Below are positions 43,830-46,406 of a stretch of DNA of 46,406 bases, in pieces (the stretch's first letter is position 1; every line of letters begins with the position of its first letter). The position numbers were made by a program, and so were the translations under genes. The notes under the pieces were generated by a model, which saw nothing but the letters and a program-made list of their open reading frames with translations, did no database searches and was not told where the DNA came from. Location of the stretch: contig JAFRSW010000007.1 in the NCBI GenBank assembly GCA_017427385.1, forward strand, positions 1 to 46,406. Direction: 5' to 3'. Source of the DNA: Bacteroidales bacterium (GTDB lineage Bacteria > Bacteroidota > Bacteroidia > Bacteroidales > UBA932).

Positions 43830-44969
43830 CTACGCTTCTTTTTCCTTGGCAACCACAGGATTACCGTAAATGTGCCAGAAAATGTCCCGGAGTTCGTTCT
43901 TGTCCAGTTTTTTCTCCGCACGGGAAAGTTTGTGCTCCGTGTATTCGCGGAATTTCTTCAAATCTTCCGGAGTGTACTTGTCCGAATACTTGTCCCCTCC
44001 TGTCATCAGGTCGTAACCCATATAGTTGGTTTTCCAGAGTTTGTAGCCGGAGATTATCCGCTCGTCCAGGATACGTCGGATGGCCTGGTAGCGGTCGTTC
44101 TTCTCGTACCAGGACGAATGTGTGATTTCCTTGTCTGTAAGCGGCGCTCCGACCGAGAGGTGTATCCCGCCCTTCCACTGCCGGATGCCGGTCAGGATGC
44201 TGTGCATATCCTCATCTTCCTTCTTATGATACTCCCCTGTGGTCTGTTTGATGAGGATCTCGCGGGCCTTGCGGTAGTCGCAGGGTTCATATTCATAGGA
44301 GATGGACATGGGCACGATGTTGAGTTCCTTGAAGTTGGACTTGAAGTCTCCGGTGCCGCTCATGTCGAACATCTTCAGGAGCCCCTGCTCGGTAACGTCC
44401 AGGCCGTTCTTGGTGCGCCCTTCGCGCTGCGCGACCCACACGGAACTCCTGCCGGAGGTGATCTCGGAACGGATGAACCTGGAAAGGATCTGCGAAGACA
44501 GGTACACTTCCCTGGCGGAAATGCCACGGATGACTGTGATCATACGGTTTGAGCGGAGAAGGGTCTCCACCACCCCGTTTGCCAGCAGGTTGCTGCCGAC
44601 GCATATTTCGGTGAGGGGCACATTGTTCAGCATCAGCATCCACTGCGTGAGCGCAGGATCCAAAACAATGTCCCTGTGATTGGAGACGGCCAGGAACTTC
44701 CCGTTTATCTTGCGCAGGTTCTCTACCCCCTCGTATGTAAATCCGGAAGAGGAGCGGCCCACAACGACGTTGACGGCTTTCGAGACGATGGAGTACTGGA
44801 AGTCGTCTACACCCTTGATGTCCATCAGCATTTTCTTGAGTGTGCCGATGGGGAATTCAGGGAAAATGTACTTGCTGATCACCGGAACGGCGGGATGGCG
44901 TGCAAGTTTCTGCAGGGCGGCGACCGCCTCTGCGTCGTTGTATGGCTGTATGTTTTCGAGGTCTTCCAT
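43830..44969 (-). CDS. PlsC-like glycerolipid acyltransferase
   Basis: 379 residues. The acyltransferase motif NHRDIVLD (His-x4-Asp), the second block with RGISAREVYLSS, and SVWVAQREGRTKNG (third motif) are seen. An N-terminal part (about 1-75) and a C-terminal tail rich in Lys/Glu extend beyond simple LPA acyltransferases. Likely acylates lysophosphatidate or a related lipid at the inner membrane, but no membrane helix is obvious. 2 bp after queA on the minus strand (operon). Confidence 0.85.
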   Translation of the reverse strand: MEDLENIQPYNDAEAVAALQKLARHPAVPVISKYIFPEFPIGTLKKMLMDIKGVDDFQYSIVSKAVNVVVGRSSSGFTYEGVENLRKINGKFLAVSNHRDIVLDPALTQWMLMLNNVPLTEICVGSNLLANGVVETLLRSNRMITVIRGISAREVYLSSQILSRFIRSEITSGRSSVWVAQREGRTKNGLDVTEQGLLKMFDMSGTGDFKSNFKELNIVPMSISYEYEPCDYRKAREILIKQTTGEYHKKEDEDMHSILTGIRQWKGGIHLSVGAPLTDKEITHSSWYEKNDRYQAIRRILDERIISGYKLWKTNYMGYDLMTGGDKYSDKYTPEDLKKFREYTEHKLSRAEKKLDKNELRDIFWHIYGNPVVAKEKEA

Positions 44970-44971
44970 GG

Positions 44972-46180
44972 TTAATCGCGTCTAAACAATAAAGAACTGT
45001 CGCCATAGCTCAGGAACCTGAACCCATGGGACAAGGCAAAGTTATAAATAGTTTTCCAATCTCCGCCCACAAAGGCGGAAATCAGAAGGATGAGGGTGCT
45101 TTCCGGCTGATGGAAGTTGGTTACCATCATGTCGACGATGCGGAACCTGAAGCCGGGAACTATGATGATGCGGGTGCCGAGCCTCAGCTCGGACAGACCG
45201 TGCGCTTCCAGATAAGAAATGATAGCATCCAGGGCCTCGCCGGTGCTATATGGGTATTCTCTCTCGTAAGGGACCCACTGGCCGATGTCTTCCGGCTCAC
45301 CTTTTTCGATTATGGATACGCCGGCATAGTAGAGGGATTCAAGGGTGCGGACGGATGTGGTGCCCACGGCTATGCAGGGCCGGCCTCCGGCGCGGAGCTT
45401 CTTGAGGAGATCCAGGCTGATGGAGAAGGGCTCCCTGTGCATGGGATGCTCGGCTACGCGAGAGCTTTTGACGGGCAGGAAAGTGCCAGCGCCAACGTGC
45501 AGACAAACATTTTGAGTGTCAATGGATTTATCCCGGATATTCTCAAGTACTGCTTCAGTAAAATGAAGGCCTGCAGTCGGGGCTGCTACAGAGCCCCTGA
45601 TATGGGCATAGAGAGTCTGGTAGCGCTCCAGATCTATGGCCTCGGTTTCCCTGTTGAGATACGGGGGAATGGGCACCTGGCCGCACTCCTCGAGCACTCT
45701 GGAGAAGGGTTCTCCCCCAACCCAACGGAATTCAACCACTCCTGTCTGACCGTCACGGGAGACAAGCGACGCGGTAAGATGCATGGCTGCGAGGGAAGAG
45801 CCTGCAGGACAGTCATAAGTAAGGATATCGTCCTTCCAGCGCTTTGAATTGCCGATTACGCATTTCCAACTGCATTTTTCGGTTGAGGCAAAGCTGGTAT
45901 TGTACTCGGCAGGCTGCACAGGTTCCAGGCAGAATATCTCAATATGGGCACCTGTATCACGCCTGAAGTGCATCCTGGCAGGTACAACACGCGTATCATT
46001 GAATATCATGAGTGCGCCTGCAGGCAGGAAATCGGGCAGGGATCTGAATACATGTTCGCTCGGAATACCGTCTTTATAGACAAGTAATTTCGATGCATCC
46101 CGCTGAGGAAGAGGGTATTTTGCTATCCTTTCATCGGTGAGAGGATAATTATAATCTTCAATTCTGATATCAGGTATCAT
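44972..46180 (-). CDS. queA: S-adenosylmethionine:tRNA ribosyltransferase-isomerase QueA
   Basis: Makes epoxyqueuosine on tRNA by transferring the ribosyl part of SAM to preQ1 at the wobble position. 402 residues: YPLTDERIAKYPLPQRDASKLL start, FNDTRVVPARM, APTAGLHFTE, HVGAGTFLPVK, MHREPFSI, VGTTSVRTLES, and C-terminal TNFHQPESTLILLISAFVG. Length is longer than the E. coli enzyme (356), with an insertion in the first third. ATG 46180 lies 4 nt from the -7 box, so the mRNA is probably leaderless. First gene of queA-plsC. Confidence 0.97.
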   Translation of the reverse strand: MIPDIRIEDYNYPLTDERIAKYPLPQRDASKLLVYKDGIPSEHVFRSLPDFLPAGALMIFNDTRVVPARMHFRRDTGAHIEIFCLEPVQPAEYNTSFASTEKCSWKCVIGNSKRWKDDILTYDCPAGSSLAAMHLTASLVSRDGQTGVVEFRWVGGEPFSRVLEECGQVPIPPYLNRETEAIDLERYQTLYAHIRGSVAAPTAGLHFTEAVLENIRDKSIDTQNVCLHVGAGTFLPVKSSRVAEHPMHREPFSISLDLLKKLRAGGRPCIAVGTTSVRTLESLYYAGVSIIEKGEPEDIGQWVPYEREYPYSTGEALDAIISYLEAHGLSELRLGTRIIIVPGFRFRIVDMMVTNFHQPESTLILLISAFVGGDWKTIYNFALSHGFRFLSYGDSSLLFRRD

Positions 46181-46184
46181 ATTG

Positions 46185-46216
46185 CAAAGTTAATCATTTA
46201 TTTCCGTCTTTGCGAA
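46185..46216 (-). promoter_or_regulatory. queA promoter
   Basis: Minus-strand TTCG (complement of 46213-46216; one mismatch), 20-bp spacer, TAACTTTG (complement of 46185-46192, full match). Confidence 0.6.
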
Positions 46217-46250
46217 ACGGTCATTTTGCTGCCCGAAATACTGCATGAAA

Positions 46251-46296
46251 TGTTTACAAAATTTAACTCGGGCGTTAAATTATTAGTGTTTACAAA
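46251..46296. repeat. Direct repeats flanking an inverted repeat upstream of queA
   Basis: TGTTTACAAA occurs at 46251-46260 and 46287-46296, 36 bp apart. Between them is an inverted repeat, AATTTAAC (46260-46267) and GTTAAATT (46274-46281) with a 6-nt GC-rich spacer. A looser TTTTTTACAAAA follows after 46298. Candidate operator for a gene outside the window or for queA. No gene is seen between 46181 and 46406. Confidence 0.5.
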
Positions 46297-46333
46297 TGTT
46301 TTTTACAAAAATACAGCAGGTTGACGTGTAAGG

Positions 46334-46352
46334 ATATAAGAATTTCTTATAT
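46334..46352. repeat. 19-bp palindrome near the window end
   Basis: ATATAAGAA and TTCTTATAT around one central T. AT-rich, in non-coding DNA; possible operator or weak hairpin. Confidence 0.4.
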
Positions 46353-46406
46353 AGGTTGTAGCTTATAGTTAAATGGTTGTAAATCAGATATATAATATAT
46401 GTTATA

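Overview
The window is a dense, moderately GC-rich bacterial chromosome segment from the phylum Bacteroidota, most likely order Bacteroidales. The evidence is: repeated Bacteroidota-type promoters (-33 TTTG, -7 TAnnTTTG) instead of -35/-10 boxes and Shine-Dalgarno sites; a Rho factor with a long Lys/Pro/Ala-rich N-terminal insertion; a TamL-type lipoprotein of the BamA/TamA family; a Bacteroidota-type LptD next to a divergent amidase; and several SPI- and SPII-type envelope proteins. I see no rRNA, tRNA, CRISPR array, transposase, integrase or phage genes. About 36 protein genes cover nearly everything.

Layout. 1-1.1 kb: a zinc-finger/tandem-HTH regulator with an elaborate upstream control region. 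1.2-4.2 kb: rho-mnmE operon (minus). 4.3-8.2 kb: divergent lptD and cell-wall amidase. 8.4-11.9 kb: dnaA-pepD-rpe (plus). 11.9-15.8 kb: divergent birA and ftsH-cdsA-psd. 15.8-26.1 kb: a seven-gene minus operon, PPi-type pfk-ligA-yihY-relA/spoT-Ig lipoprotein-barrel-ispG, mostly joined by 1-4 nt stop/start overlaps. 26.2-31.2 kb: secreted propeller-like protein, GH13 and trmH (minus), tamL. 31.2-33.7 kb: GNAT protein-rarA. 33.7-34.9 kb: two small envelope proteins. 34.9-40.1 kb: pectinesterase lipoprotein, rlmD, Ca/Na antiporter and a cysteate/threonine-synthase-like PLP enzyme. 40.1-46.2 kb: mscS, folE, a lipocalin-like lipoprotein, an outer-membrane barrel with a charged linker, a PlsC-like acyltransferase and queA. 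46.2-46.4 kb: non-coding DNA with palindromes.

Common themes are envelope building (lptD, amidase, tamL, cdsA, psd, plsC, barrels), tRNA/rRNA modification (mnmE, trmH, rlmD, queA), replication and repair (dnaA, ligA, rarA) and stringent response. The most unusual points are: four tandem HTH modules paired with a four-copy 10-bp repeat in the gene's own leader; a second repeat/palindrome array on its promoter; a terminator that contains the end of lptD and the rho promoter's -33 element; all six convergent gene pairs overlapping or abutting; many promoters placed so that mRNAs would be leaderless; a shortened IspG with otherwise large-form sequence; and a possible sulfonolipid gene pair (cysteate-synthase-like enzyme plus GNAT acyltransferase).
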